This document shows, piece after piece, positions 7,513-15,830 of a stretch of DNA of 64,000 nucleotides. The notes under the pieces are model-generated. The model saw nothing but the letters and a program-made list of their open reading frames with translations, made no database searches and was not told the DNA's origin. The stretch comes from Pseudomonas zanjanensis (GTDB lineage: Bacteria; Pseudomonadota; Gammaproteobacteria; Pseudomonadales; Pseudomonadaceae). A program made the position numbers and the translations under genes. How positions within the stretch are numbered: position 1 is the first letter of the stretch; every line of letters starts with the position of its first letter. The stretch is taken from positions 1 to 64,000 of the forward strand of contig NZ_JABWRB020000003.1 of the NCBI RefSeq assembly GCF_014268745.2. The letters are read 5' to 3'.

Positions 7513-10500
7513 ATGTCTGACGCGCTCTGGGCCGCCCGCCTGGGCGATGCACTCAACCACACCTCGATGATGGCCGACATCCTCGGCGGCGTCCTGGAAG
7601 TGGCGGCGAACATCGCGATCACCGCCCTGGCGACCGCCGCCGTGGTCGCGGCCACGGGCATCACCGTTGTCACCGGCGGCCTGGGCTGCTTCGTCCTGGG
7701 CCTGGTGGTGGGCACCATTGTCGGCCTGGCCATGAGCAAGACCGGGGCCGACAAAGGCCTGAGCAATATATGCGAGGGCATCGGCAACGCCCTCTTTCCG
7801 CCCACGGTGCAGGCCAACATCCTCACCGGCTCCAAAGACACCTTTACCAACAACATCCCCTCGGCCCGCGCCGCCGGCGCTGTTGTGTCCCACGTCGCGC
7901 CGGCCGGCACCGAACTGGACATGCCCGAGCCGGAAGAAGAAGCCGAAGCCAGTTACCTGGACATGGCCGGGGAATTCTTTTCGCAGATGTGGCGCCCCAC
8001 CGTCGCCTCGCCGGCCCCCGGTACGGAGACCCGGCCAGAAGACCTGGTGATCTGCACCAAGCACCCACCGATGCCACCGCAGTTCATGGCCGAAGGCTCG
8101 GAAAAGGTCACCATCAACGGCCAGCCCGCCGTGCGCAGTGGCGACCGCAGCACCTGCGATGCGACGGTGGTGTCGGCCGGGCTGATCTCGCCCAACGTGA
8201 CCATCGGCGGCGGTTCGGTGGTGGTGCGCGAGATTCGCAGCGGCAAGACCCCGGGCGTCGGCCTGGCAGTCACGGCGTTGCTGATGCTCAAGGGCGGCAA
8301 GGGCAAGTTCTTCAGCAAACTGCCGTGCATGCTGGTGGGCGGCGCGGTATCCATGGCCGCCAGCAGCGCGGCGAACGCAGCGGCCAATGCGGCCATGGGT
8401 TCGTCGAACCCGGTGCATGCCGCCACCGGGGCCAAAGTGCTGGGCGGCGACGAGGAGCTGGATTTCGTCTTGCCCGGCATCCTGCCCATCGACTGGCAAC
8501 GCGTGTACAACAGCCGCGATGAACGCCGCGATACCCTGTTCGGCGCCGGCTGGAGCGTGGCCTACGAAGTCCAAGTAGAAATCCTGCCCCACCCCGACGG
8601 CGGCGAAACCCTGGTCTACACCGACGAACAGGGTCGGCCCATCGACATGGGTTCCATCCCCTTGGGCGGCGCGGTGTTCAGCGCCGGCGAAGGCCTGGCC
8701 GTGCGCCGCCATGTGGATGGGCCATTGCTGATCGAAAGCGAAGACGGCCTGTACCGTCTGTTCGAACCTTCGCCCGCCAACCCTTCGCACCTGCGCCTGA
8801 GCCAACTGGGTGACCGCAACGACAACCGCATCCACCTCGACTACGACGAGGCCGGACGCCTGGTGCGACTGCGCGACACCTTCGACCTGGTGCAAGTCGA
8901 GCTGATTCGCGCAGGCGAACGCGTCACCCACATCGAGCGCCTCTACCCCGACCAATCCCGCGAAGTGCTGGTCAGTTACGCCTACGACGCGGCGAACACC
9001 CTCGCCGAAGTGCGCGACGCCACCGGCCAGGTGCAACGGCGCTTCCGCTACGACGCCGGGCAACGGATGGTCGAGCACCAGTTGCCCACCGGCCTGCACT
9101 GCTTCTACGAATGGGCCCTGATCGACGACCAGGAATGGCGCGTGGTCCGACACTGGACCGACGAAGGCGACGCCTACCAGTTCGACTATGACCTTGCCGC
9201 CGGCATCACCCGCATCAGCGACAGCCTGCAACGCGTGAGCATCCGGCACTGGAACAGCCAGCACCAGATCACCCGGTTCAGCGACAACCTCGACCAGACG
9301 TGGTTGTTCGAGTGGAACGACGAGCGCCAGTTGCTCAGTGCTACCGATCCGCGGGGCGGTCAGTATCAATTCAGCTACGACGACGCCGGCAACCTGATCA
9401 GCGAAACCGACCCGTTGGGCCGTAGCGGTTCGACGTTATGGCTCGAACACTGGGCCCTGCCGCTGGTGGACACCAACGCCGCCGGCCACAGCTGGAAATA
9501 CCGCTACGATCAGCGCGGCAACTGCACAGCGGAAACCGACCCGCTGGGCCACATCACCCGCTACCGCTACGACGCCCACGGCCAGGTCGTGGAAATCATC
9601 GACGCCACCGGCAAAAGCAAAAAGCTGCGCTGGAACCCGTTCGGCCAATTGGTGGAACACGTCGATTGCTCGGGTTACCCGACGCGCTTCAGTTATGACG
9701 CGCGCGGTTACCTGCACACCATTACCGACGCCCTCGGCGAGCGCACCCAATTCAGCTACGACGCCCAAGGCCGGCTGCTCGGCAGCCAATTACCGGACGG
9801 CCGCACCGAGCATTACCAGCGCGACACCGCCGGCCAACTCACCGGCTACACCGACCCGGCCGGGCACACCACGCTTTACCAACACAACCGCCGCGGCCAG
9901 GTCCGCCAACGCACCGACGCCCAGGGCCGGCAGGTGCAGTTTGCCTACGACAGCTTCGGCCGGCTGCAAGCGCTGACCAACGAGAATGGCGAAAGCTACC
10001 GGTTTGCCTGGGATATCGGCGATCGGTTGATCGAACAACACGACCTGGATGGCAGCGCCAAGCGCTACGACTACGACCGCCTCGACAACGTCGCGGCAGT
10101 AACGGCGATGCCCGCGCCATACGGCACGGGCCTGGCGATTATTACCGAAGCACCGCCGGCGCCCATCGTCCATCGCCTGGAACGCGACGCCGTGGGCCGG
10201 TTGATCGCTAAAGTCACCGACGATGGCCGCACTGAATACAGTTACGACCCGCTGGACCAACTCACCGCCGTCACCTTCACCGACCTGCAGGGCAACGCGC
10301 AAACCCTGAGCTTCGCCTACGACGCCCTCGGCCAGTTGCTCGCCGAAAACAGCGCCGCCGGCAGCCTGCAACACCACTACGACGAACTCGGCAACCTGAT
10401 CCAGACCCAACTGCCCGATGGCCGCTGGGTCAACCGCCTGTACTACGGCAGTGGTCATCTGCACCAGATCAACCTCGACGGCCAGGTGATCAGCGACTTC

Positions 10501-11877
10501 GAACGCGACCGCCTGCACCGCGAAGTGCTGCGTACCCAAGGCCAGATCAGCACCCGCAGCGAATACGACCGCAGCGGTCGCCTGCGCACGCGACAACGCC
10601 GCCACAGCAGCCAACCCTCGCTGTTGCCGGCGGCGGTGCAAAAACACTTCGAGTACGACCCCTCCGATAACCTCATCGGCAAACTCGACCAGCAACCCGC
10701 CGCGCAACAGCGCCAGCTCCTGCACTACGACGCCACCGGCCGCATCATCGCCAGCCAGGACAGCCTGCACGGCCAGCGCGAAACCTTCACCTACGACGCC
10801 GCCGCCAACCTGCTGGACGGCCCAGCCACCGGCGCCGGATTGGTGGTGCACAACAAACTGCTGACCTACCAGGACAAGCGCTACCTCTACGACGCCTTTG
10901 GCCGGATGATCGAAAAACGCAGCGCCAAACGTGGCGTGCAGCACTTCGCCTACGACGCCGAAAGCCGCTTGATCGAGGTGCGCAACGACGACGGCAGCGT
11001 GGTCAACATGGCCTACGACCCACTGGGCAGGCGCATCGAAAAAACCGAACACGACAGCAATGGTTACCCGTTGGGCGAAACCCGCTTCACTTGGGATGGC
11101 CTGCGCCTGTTGCAGGAACACCGCCACCAGCAAACCAGCCTGTACCTCTACGAAGACGACGGCTACGAACCCCTGGCCCGCGTCGACGGCAGCGGCCCGC
11201 TGCAAAAGATCCGCTACTACCACAACGACCTCAACGGCCTGCCGGAACAACTCACCGAAGCCGACGGACACAACGTTTGGCTGGCGACGTATCGGGTGTG
11301 GGGCAACACGCTGGAAGAGGTGCGCGAGCCGTATTACATCGAAGAGCAGAATTTGCGGTTCCAGGGGCAATACCTGGACCGGGAAACCGGGCTGCATTTC
11401 AATACGTTCAGGTTTTATGATCCGGATGTGGGGCGGTTTACTACGCCGGATCCGATTGGGTTGGCGGGTGGATTCAACCTCTATCAATACGCACCGAATC
11501 CTATTGGGTGGGTGGATCCGTGGGGTTGGGAAGTTTGTCGACTCAGCGCCTCACAGAAGAGAGCGATGGGTCCTGCGCCTAAGGGTATGGTGAAGCCGCA
11601 CTACCATCATATCGTCCGCGAAAAAGCTCCGAAAAGCTGGAAAGCGCAAAATCGAAAATACATTACCGACTCGCAAAAAATTCTGGCCAAACACAAAATC
11701 GGCCTGAACGACGATCCGCGCAACTTCACTTGGGCCCAAAATGGTGGGGGAAATCATTCGGTAGCCAGCGCGAAAAAAGTTTATGAAATTCTTCAGAAAG
11801 CGGACATCGGTGGGACGGCCAGTGTCGAAAACGCATTGAAAAAAATGGGTGATCAAATGGCAAAAGGAATTTTTTAA
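7513..11877 (+). CDS. rhs: PAAR-Rhs T6SS effector with AHH/HNH-like nuclease tip
   Basis: This 1454-aa polymorphic toxin begins MSDALWAARLGDALNH with a hydrophobic pre-PAAR region (about 25-80). A PAAR domain (about 175-245, around VTINGQPAVRSGDRSTC) and a second hydrophobic patch (about 250-300) follow. Next comes a long RHS/YD repeat barrel that should encapsulate the toxin. The core ends with the conserved DPIGLAGGFNLYQYAPNP and DPWGW (residue 1339), the usual self-cleavage boundary. The remaining roughly 115 residues carry HYHHIV (about 1363-1368), LNDDPRNF and NHS, the pattern of AHH-type nucleases of the HNH/EndoVII superfamily, so DNA damage is the likely action. Base composition turns AT-richer after the boundary, as usual for exchangeable tips. 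The immunity gene starts directly after the stop. Confidence 0.93.
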   Translation: MSDALWAARLGDALNHTSMMADILGGVLEVAANIAITALATAAVVAATGITVVTGGLGCFVLGLVVGTIVGLAMSKTGADKGLSNICEGIGNALFPPTVQANILTGSKDTFTNNIPSARAAGAVVSHVAPAGTELDMPEPEEEAEASYLDMAGEFFSQMWRPTVASPAPGTETRPEDLVICTKHPPMPPQFMAEGSEKVTINGQPAVRSGDRSTCDATVVSAGLISPNVTIGGGSVVVREIRSGKTPGVGLAVTALLMLKGGKGKFFSKLPCMLVGGAVSMAASSAANAAANAAMGSSNPVHAATGAKVLGGDEELDFVLPGILPIDWQRVYNSRDERRDTLFGAGWSVAYEVQVEILPHPDGGETLVYTDEQGRPIDMGSIPLGGAVFSAGEGLAVRRHVDGPLLIESEDGLYRLFEPSPANPSHLRLSQLGDRNDNRIHLDYDEAGRLVRLRDTFDLVQVELIRAGERVTHIERLYPDQSREVLVSYAYDAANTLAEVRDATGQVQRRFRYDAGQRMVEHQLPTGLHCFYEWALIDDQEWRVVRHWTDEGDAYQFDYDLAAGITRISDSLQRVSIRHWNSQHQITRFSDNLDQTWLFEWNDERQLLSATDPRGGQYQFSYDDAGNLISETDPLGRSGSTLWLEHWALPLVDTNAAGHSWKYRYDQRGNCTAETDPLGHITRYRYDAHGQVVEIIDATGKSKKLRWNPFGQLVEHVDCSGYPTRFSYDARGYLHTITDALGERTQFSYDAQGRLLGSQLPDGRTEHYQRDTAGQLTGYTDPAGHTTLYQHNRRGQVRQRTDAQGRQVQFAYDSFGRLQALTNENGESYRFAWDIGDRLIEQHDLDGSAKRYDYDRLDNVAAVTAMPAPYGTGLAIITEAPPAPIVHRLERDAVGRLIAKVTDDGRTEYSYDPLDQLTAVTFTDLQGNAQTLSFAYDALGQLLAENSAAGSLQHHYDELGNLIQTQLPDGRWVNRLYYGSGHLHQINLDGQVISDFERDRLHREVLRTQGQISTRSEYDRSGRLRTRQRRHSSQPSLLPAAVQKHFEYDPSDNLIGKLDQQPAAQQRQLLHYDATGRIIASQDSLHGQRETFTYDAAANLLDGPATGAGLVVHNKLLTYQDKRYLYDAFGRMIEKRSAKRGVQHFAYDAESRLIEVRNDDGSVVNMAYDPLGRRIEKTEHDSNGYPLGETRFTWDGLRLLQEHRHQQTSLYLYEDDGYEPLARVDGSGPLQKIRYYHNDLNGLPEQLTEADGHNVWLATYRVWGNTLEEVREPYYIEEQNLRFQGQYLDRETGLHFNTFRFYDPDVGRFTTPDPIGLAGGFNLYQYAPNPIGWVDPWGWEVCRLSASQKRAMGPAPKGMVKPHYHHIVREKAPKSWKAQNRKYITDSQKILAKHKIGLNDDPRNFTWAQNGGGNHSVASAKKVYEILQKADIGGTASVENALKKMGDQMAKGIF

Positions 11878-13026
11878 ATGACCAACCCAGAAGAAATTTA
11901 TGAGAAGAACATCGAGGTTTTATCCGCCATTCATGCCGACATCGCCTCGGGAAATGAAGCCTCGCTAAAAAAGCACCTGGATGAAAATCCCGCTCTATTG
12001 CACCTGCCCCTGTATGGCCTTGAGGGGCAGGAGACGTTGCTGCACATGGCTGCCGAACAGGGTCAAACCGAAGTTTGCCGCTTATTGGTGGCTTTAGGTA
12101 TTGCACTGGACCAACCTGCCGCGAGTTCCGGCAACAGCACCCCCCTTGCCGCCGCCGCCGGCAACGGGCATCTGCAAACATGCCAATGGTTTCTTGAGGC
12201 TGGTGCCTTGGTAGACGGTTGGCCTGACAGCATAACCACCCCGCTGATTGACGCGATCACCTCCGGGCACCAGCACATCGTCAATCTTCTTATAGAACAC
12301 CATGCCGACATCAATCGACTACACACCCGGCTGAATACCGCGCCGTTGGACATCGCCAATACCTGGGGATTTACAGACATGGCGGCCGTCTTAAAAAATG
12401 CCGGGGCCGTCAGTATCATGGACGTTATTGAGAACCCGGCCGAAGAATTCGGCGGACCTATAGCCACTTTCGTGCACAACACAGCAGGTTGGGTTTTACC
12501 CGCGCAACTAAGTCCCTTAAGTAATGAAGCGGGGCTGGAGCTGCGTATCAGCTGCATCGAGGGTAAGAACAAGTTCAAGTTACTCTTCACCATCGGACTT
12601 TTTGCCAAAAGCCCTCATACAGAATTATTCGTATGCTTGCCCGGCGACTGGCCTCTCACGCAGCAAGGTTTTCCCCCACACAGTCCTTGGGTTTTCCCGG
12701 TTGAGTTGCTCTCCCTGCTCGCTCGCCACACGTTCAATAACGGCCCCTTGTCGGAAGGCCAGATCATTTCAAAAATAGATAAAGACTTCGCCCAGCTCAG
12801 CTGGCCGAGCGATACCGACGCGCTGTTGGTCGTGGACAAAATTTGGAACACCACCGAAAAACCCGTGGATGAACACCATGAGGACTCGGTAAAGCTCTAC
12901 GTTCTGGTTCCCTTCAAGCTACCGAAGAAAGGGCTACCTGAGGGCGACGCTTTAGCCTCGCTCTTGGAGAAAAAACGAAAGGCGAGCTGGAAAAGTATCG
13001 CGTTGACTTCACCGCTACAGAGTTAA
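11878..13026 (+). CDS. ankyrin-repeat + SUFU-like immunity protein for the Rhs toxin
   Basis: The ATG follows the rhs TAA with no gap. The 382-aa protein has about four ankyrin repeats in residues 25-180 (for example TLLHMAAEQGQTEVCRLLVA and TPLIDAITSGHQHIVNLLIE). A C-terminal roughly 190-aa region with ELRISCIEGKNKFKLLFTIG resembles Suppressor-of-fused (SUFU) domains. Both domain types are known among immunity proteins of polymorphic toxins, and SUFU domains are often paired with nuclease toxins. No signal peptide is present, which fits neutralising a DNase in the cytoplasm. Lower GC than the T6SS genes suggests it travels with the toxin tip. Confidence 0.8.
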   Translation: MTNPEEIYEKNIEVLSAIHADIASGNEASLKKHLDENPALLHLPLYGLEGQETLLHMAAEQGQTEVCRLLVALGIALDQPAASSGNSTPLAAAAGNGHLQTCQWFLEAGALVDGWPDSITTPLIDAITSGHQHIVNLLIEHHADINRLHTRLNTAPLDIANTWGFTDMAAVLKNAGAVSIMDVIENPAEEFGGPIATFVHNTAGWVLPAQLSPLSNEAGLELRISCIEGKNKFKLLFTIGLFAKSPHTELFVCLPGDWPLTQQGFPPHSPWVFPVELLSLLARHTFNNGPLSEGQIISKIDKDFAQLSWPSDTDALLVVDKIWNTTEKPVDEHHEDSVKLYVLVPFKLPKKGLPEGDALASLLEKKRKASWKSIALTSPLQS

Positions 13027-13070
13027 CGCGTAGAGGATGAATCTGGAGGGATCGGAGATGTAACGTGCTG

Positions 13071-13100
13071 CCGCCATCGCGAGCTCGCTCCCACAGGGAT
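13071..13100. repeat. single REP half-site
   Basis: ccatcgcgagctcgctcccacagg is one unpaired REP unit in the 264-bp gap between the ankyrin gene and the TPR-like gene. The flanking bases to about 13145 resemble the sequence after the REP at 41116, so a short block has been copied along with it. I see no gene in the gap. Confidence 0.6.
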
Positions 13101-13290
13101 TGGTGGTGGCGCCCGGTCAGTGATCGCCTCGGGATGAACGACACTCTCTCGGTCCGAAAGGATCACCACGCCACACCGCCCCGGCATCCAGTCATTGTCG
13201 ACAAGCCGCCAAAGGCTCGCTCCCGACAGATAGAGATAGGACCCCGGTGATTTTATTGGCCCGACAGAAAAGCCGTAACAGGAACGTCAT

Positions 13291-13725
13291 ATGAAAGACT
13301 TGGCAGATGAAAGCCCGACGCTGGCAGACGAAGTAATGCGCATCATGGCGTCGGGTAATGAGCTCGATGAGCAAAACAAAAAAAATGAAGCTCAAGCCCT
13401 GTACCAAAAAGCTTGGGAATTGCTTCCTGAACCGAAGCTGGAATGGACACCTTTGTCAGCCTGGGTCACAGGTTCTTTTTTCAACCTGCATTTTGACAAT
13501 GGGGATTTCGAGGCTGCTAAAGACTGGGCACAAAAGACCTTGGATGGCCGGGAATCGGATATCGATACAGGGCCGCTGATTAACCTGGGAATGGTCTATT
13601 TTGAGCTGGGAGACCACGCGCAGGCTTATAGGTACTTTGATGACGCCTACAGCTTCGGCAAAGCTCGAGCCTTTCAAGAAAGACCCAAAAAATATCTGAA
13701 GTTTTACTTGGAAAAAAAGGCCTGA
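13291..13725 (+). CDS. TPR-like small protein, possible orphan immunity
   Basis: This 144-aa protein has two to three tetratricopeptide-like helical repeats: NEAQALYQKAWELLPEP, NGDFEAAKDWAQKTL and LGDHAQAYRYFDDAYSFG. The ATG at 13291 has ggaacgtcat ahead of it. There is no signal peptide or membrane helix. It lies downstream of the Rhs effector and its ankyrin immunity gene and has the same lower GC. Rhs loci often keep arrays of leftover immunity genes from earlier toxin tips, and this could be one; direct evidence is lacking. Confidence 0.65.
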   Translation: MKDLADESPTLADEVMRIMASGNELDEQNKKNEAQALYQKAWELLPEPKLEWTPLSAWVTGSFFNLHFDNGDFEAAKDWAQKTLDGRESDIDTGPLINLGMVYFELGDHAQAYRYFDDAYSFGKARAFQERPKKYLKFYLEKKA

Positions 13726-13826
13726 CCAAAGCATGGCTCTAGAGCCCTCGGTTTCTAGCCCGGACAAGCTTTGACATTTATATGCCGATCGAGCCAACAC
13801 CACAGGGCCTGATCCAAAACACAGAT

Positions 13827-14112
13827 CCCGTGGCGAGGGAGCTTGCTCCCGCTGGGCTGCGCAGCAGCCCCAAAAAGGCCGGCGCATTCCTACAGAAAAA
13901 CCGCTGCGCCACCGAGCGAAAGCACGCTCCCTCACCCCGAATCCTGGGCATTACGAAGGCTTGTTTATTCTCCTTCCGCAACGCTTCCGCCAAGCTACGA
14001 ATCCTTGCGCCATTGCCTACAACTACGCCAGAATCCGTCCGCTTGTGCGCCTTGCCCATGGGTTCTATCGTTTCCCTGCCACTGCCCATCAGTGGTCGGG
14101 CTTGGCGGCCCG
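13827..14112. repeat. duplicated block (copy 1): degenerate REP pair plus promoter and 5' leader of the DUF6124 gene
   Basis: This roughly 285-bp block is almost the same as 41201-41487. It starts with a REP pair (cccgtggcgaggg.. and a decayed partner near 13938) and continues through a conserved non-coding stretch (ttgcgccattgcctacaactac) to the promoter and 5' hairpin. A shorter third copy lies at 42175-42300. Copies 1 and 2 stop matching after ggcccgg, where each locus carries its own structured RNA element. Confidence 0.85.
14043..14071 (+). promoter_or_regulatory. predicted sigma-70 promoter of DUF6124 copy 1
   Basis: The pattern is ttgtgc, 17 bases, then tatcgt. The same -35/-10 pair with 17-bp spacing is kept at 41417 and 42237, although the third copy has a different spacer. 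Seven bases after the -10 box a hairpin begins (ccactg/cagtgg, 14079-14095), so the transcript probably starts at that hairpin. Confidence 0.55.
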
Positions 14113-14179
14113 GTACTCGAAAGGCGCAACAGCCCCCAATATGATTGCAATGCCTCTGGCATTTGGCACTCCTATGTTA

Positions 14180-14256
14180 TGGCGGGTTGCGCAAGGATCC
14201 CTTCGGGGATGCCGGGTTCCTTTCGTTCCGGTCCGCCAATCTTGCGTAACCCGTCA
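14180..14256 (+). ncRNA. C4-like antisense RNA element, copy 1
   Basis: This is a 77-nt element closed by a 16-bp helix: tggcgggttgcgcaag (14180-14195) pairs with cttgcgtaacccgtca (14241-14256), including two G-U pairs. Inside are a hairpin atccc-ttcg-gggat and a second hairpin ccgg..ccgg. The loop of the second, cctttcgt (14219-14226), is the exact complement of acgaaagg (14295-14302), the ribosome-binding site of the DUF6124 gene 55 nt further on. Size, architecture and antisense loop match the C4 RNA of phages P1/P7, which blocks translation of a downstream gene. The assignment is by structure read by eye, not by a covariance search. Confidence 0.6.
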
Positions 14257-14311
14257 CCCCATCTGCTTGGCGGCAGACGGTGATGGTTCCTCTTACGAAA
14301 GGAGCTGCACC

Positions 14312-14671
14312 ATGTTCAAAATCACACCGAATCCCCCCGAAGCAGATCGCACCTCTGCGTCCACTCAATCCAAGACTAAGAAACAAGACGAAGCAGAAAA
14401 GCGCGCCTTGGATTATTACCTACTACCGAAACCGAAAAAGTCCGAAGATGCATCCAAACCGGACCAGCTCTTCACCGTGTCAAAAAACGCCGACAACGAA
14501 TGCCTGCTCGCCAACCTCAGCGAAAACCTGGCATCCGCCGACGCGATGATCAGCAACCTCGCCTTCGACTTGGAAGGCCCCCGCCGCCACATCGCCCTCG
14601 GCATTCAGCAACTGATAGAGATGAGTTCATTGCTGGCGAACCGTGTACTGGATAACGTCGACCCACGCTAG
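14312..14671 (+). CDS. DUF6124 family protein (copy 1)
   Basis: This 119-aa protein starts MFKITPNPPEADR, a start typical of the Pseudomonas DUF6124 family. A Lys/Ser/Thr-rich N-terminal third is followed by helical segments (NECLLANLSENLASADAMI, RRHIALGIQQLIEMSSLLA). No signal peptide, membrane segment or catalytic motif is visible; function is unknown. The ATG at 14312 has a strong ribosome-binding site (aaaggag), which is the predicted antisense target of the upstream C4-like element. Nearly identical to the gene at 41674. The longer open frame from 13961 runs through the RNA leader and is not coding. Confidence 0.85.
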   Translation: MFKITPNPPEADRTSASTQSKTKKQDEAEKRALDYYLLPKPKKSEDASKPDQLFTVSKNADNECLLANLSENLASADAMISNLAFDLEGPRRHIALGIQQLIEMSSLLANRVLDNVDPR

Positions 14672-14687
14672 CCGCTACACCATCAAT

Positions 14688-14892
14688 CCCGTGGCGAGGG
14701 AGCTTGCTCCCGCTGGGTGGCGTAGCCGCCCCAAAACAGGCCGGCGCATTCCTACAGACACACCGCATCAGCCGGTTTACGACGGCTACGCCGCCGAGCG
14801 GGAGCAAGCTCCCTCGCCACGGGGACCGAGTGTCTTTTAAGACCTGGTGCGTACCGTGCTGCCGCCTTCGCGAGCAAGCTCGCACACAGGGA
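14688..14892. repeat. REP pair and a further REP half-site
   Basis: cccgtggcgagggagcttgc at 14688 is mirrored by gcaagctccctcgccacggg ending about 14823. A gccttcgcgagcaagctcgc half-site follows at 14866-14885. Together they fill the convergent gap between the DUF6124 gene and the end of the T6SS operon and may form its 3' end structures. Confidence 0.75.
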
Positions 14893-14897
14893 GAATG

Positions 14898-15830
14898 TCA
14901 CCACCAGGACGACACTCCACCCAAGGCATCACGCAATCGAGCCGAACTAATACGACGCTGCCCTGGATCAAACGCCAACGCCATTCGCAGTGCCGGCCAG
15001 CAACGCCTGGGCAGGTTTTGCGGAGCCTTGAGCCCGCGTTCCAACCGGGCATCGCGGGCCTGGGTGGCGGGTAAGCGCCGGAACGGGTGTTTACCGCTCG
15101 CCAGTTCATACAGCACGCAAGCCACACCATAGACATCGGCACTCGCCGACAGGGGCGCACCTTCAAGCAGTTCAGGCGCCGCGTAACCAGGGGTCCAGGC
15201 GTTGAGGCGTTCACGGTTCAGGTTCGGCAGGTGCTGCGAAGGACCCTCCTCGGCCAGGCCCAAGCCGAAATCGAACAGGCGCAGCCCTTCTTCGCTCAAC
15301 AGGATGTTGCTGGGCTTCATGTCGCCGTGCAGTACGCCACGTCCATGGGCATACGCCAGGGCATCGAGCAACGGCACGGCGATCGCCTTCAGTTCGGGCC
15401 AAGGCAGCCCCAGGGGGCGTTCGCACAGCAATTGGTCCAGGGTCAGCCCGCGCATCAACTCCATGGTGATGAAAGCCCGCCGTTGGGCGGCATCCACTTC
15501 GAAGGTGTAGGGACGCAAGATATTTGGGTGGTGCAATCGCCGCATCAGGGCGAACTCGCTGTAGAGCAGCGCACTCGCATCGGCTGATTCGTCGAATGCT
15601 CCACTGAGCATTTTCAACGCAAGGTACGGATCGGGGTCGGCATATTGTTCATGCAATAAATCCCGCGCGCGGTAAACAACACCCATGCCGCCCGCCCCCA
15701 GCAAGCGTTCGAGGCGATAGCGTCCCGCGAGTAGGTCCGACGCTTCGCTGAGGCAACGCTGACCTGATGCCACAGCGGACACCGGGTTGGCAAAGGCGAA
15801 ATACGTAGGATGGCCACCCTCTTCATTCAC
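14898..15830 (-). CDS. stk1: T6SS serine/threonine protein kinase (Stk1/PpkA-like)
   Basis: This 310-aa Hanks-type kinase is the last gene of the T6SS operon. Visible motifs are the glycine loop GAGGMG (45-50), the ATP-anchoring Lys in LALKML (73), the catalytic loop HGDMKPSN (168-175, with HGD in place of the usual HRD), the DFG motif (187-189) and the APE-like AAPE. It has no transmembrane segment, unlike PpkA of H1-T6SS, and so resembles Stk1 of H2-T6SS. It acts with the phosphatase encoded just upstream and the FHA protein to tune T6SS assembly. Its ATG overlaps the phosphatase stop (ATGA), so translation is coupled. Confidence 0.9.
   Translation of the reverse strand: MNEEGGHPTYFAFANPVSAVASGQRCLSEASDLLAGRYRLERLLGAGGMGVVYRARDLLHEQYADPDPYLALKMLSGAFDESADASALLYSEFALMRRLHHPNILRPYTFEVDAAQRRAFITMELMRGLTLDQLLCERPLGLPWPELKAIAVPLLDALAYAHGRGVLHGDMKPSNILLSEEGLRLFDFGLGLAEEGPSQHLPNLNRERLNAWTPGYAAPELLEGAPLSASADVYGVACVLYELASGKHPFRRLPATQARDARLERGLKAPQNLPRRCWPALRMALAFDPGQRRISSARLRDALGGVSSWW

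Noticed and set aside
7449..7520. A short frame (MEGIKLLEHTLHSHPVHLSD..) overlapping the rhs start
   Set aside because: Only 23 codons from its ATG, no ribosome-binding site, no known family; it could be a leader peptide but nothing supports it.
7459..9369. A 636-codon minus-strand frame opposite the rhs gene
   Set aside because: Shadow of the rhs codons; composition of the translation (Val, Ala, Gly, His, Gln) is typical of antisense frames.
13961..14311. In-frame N-terminal extension of DUF6124 copy 1
   Set aside because: It runs through the promoter, hairpins and C4-like element; copy 2 has no equivalent extension.
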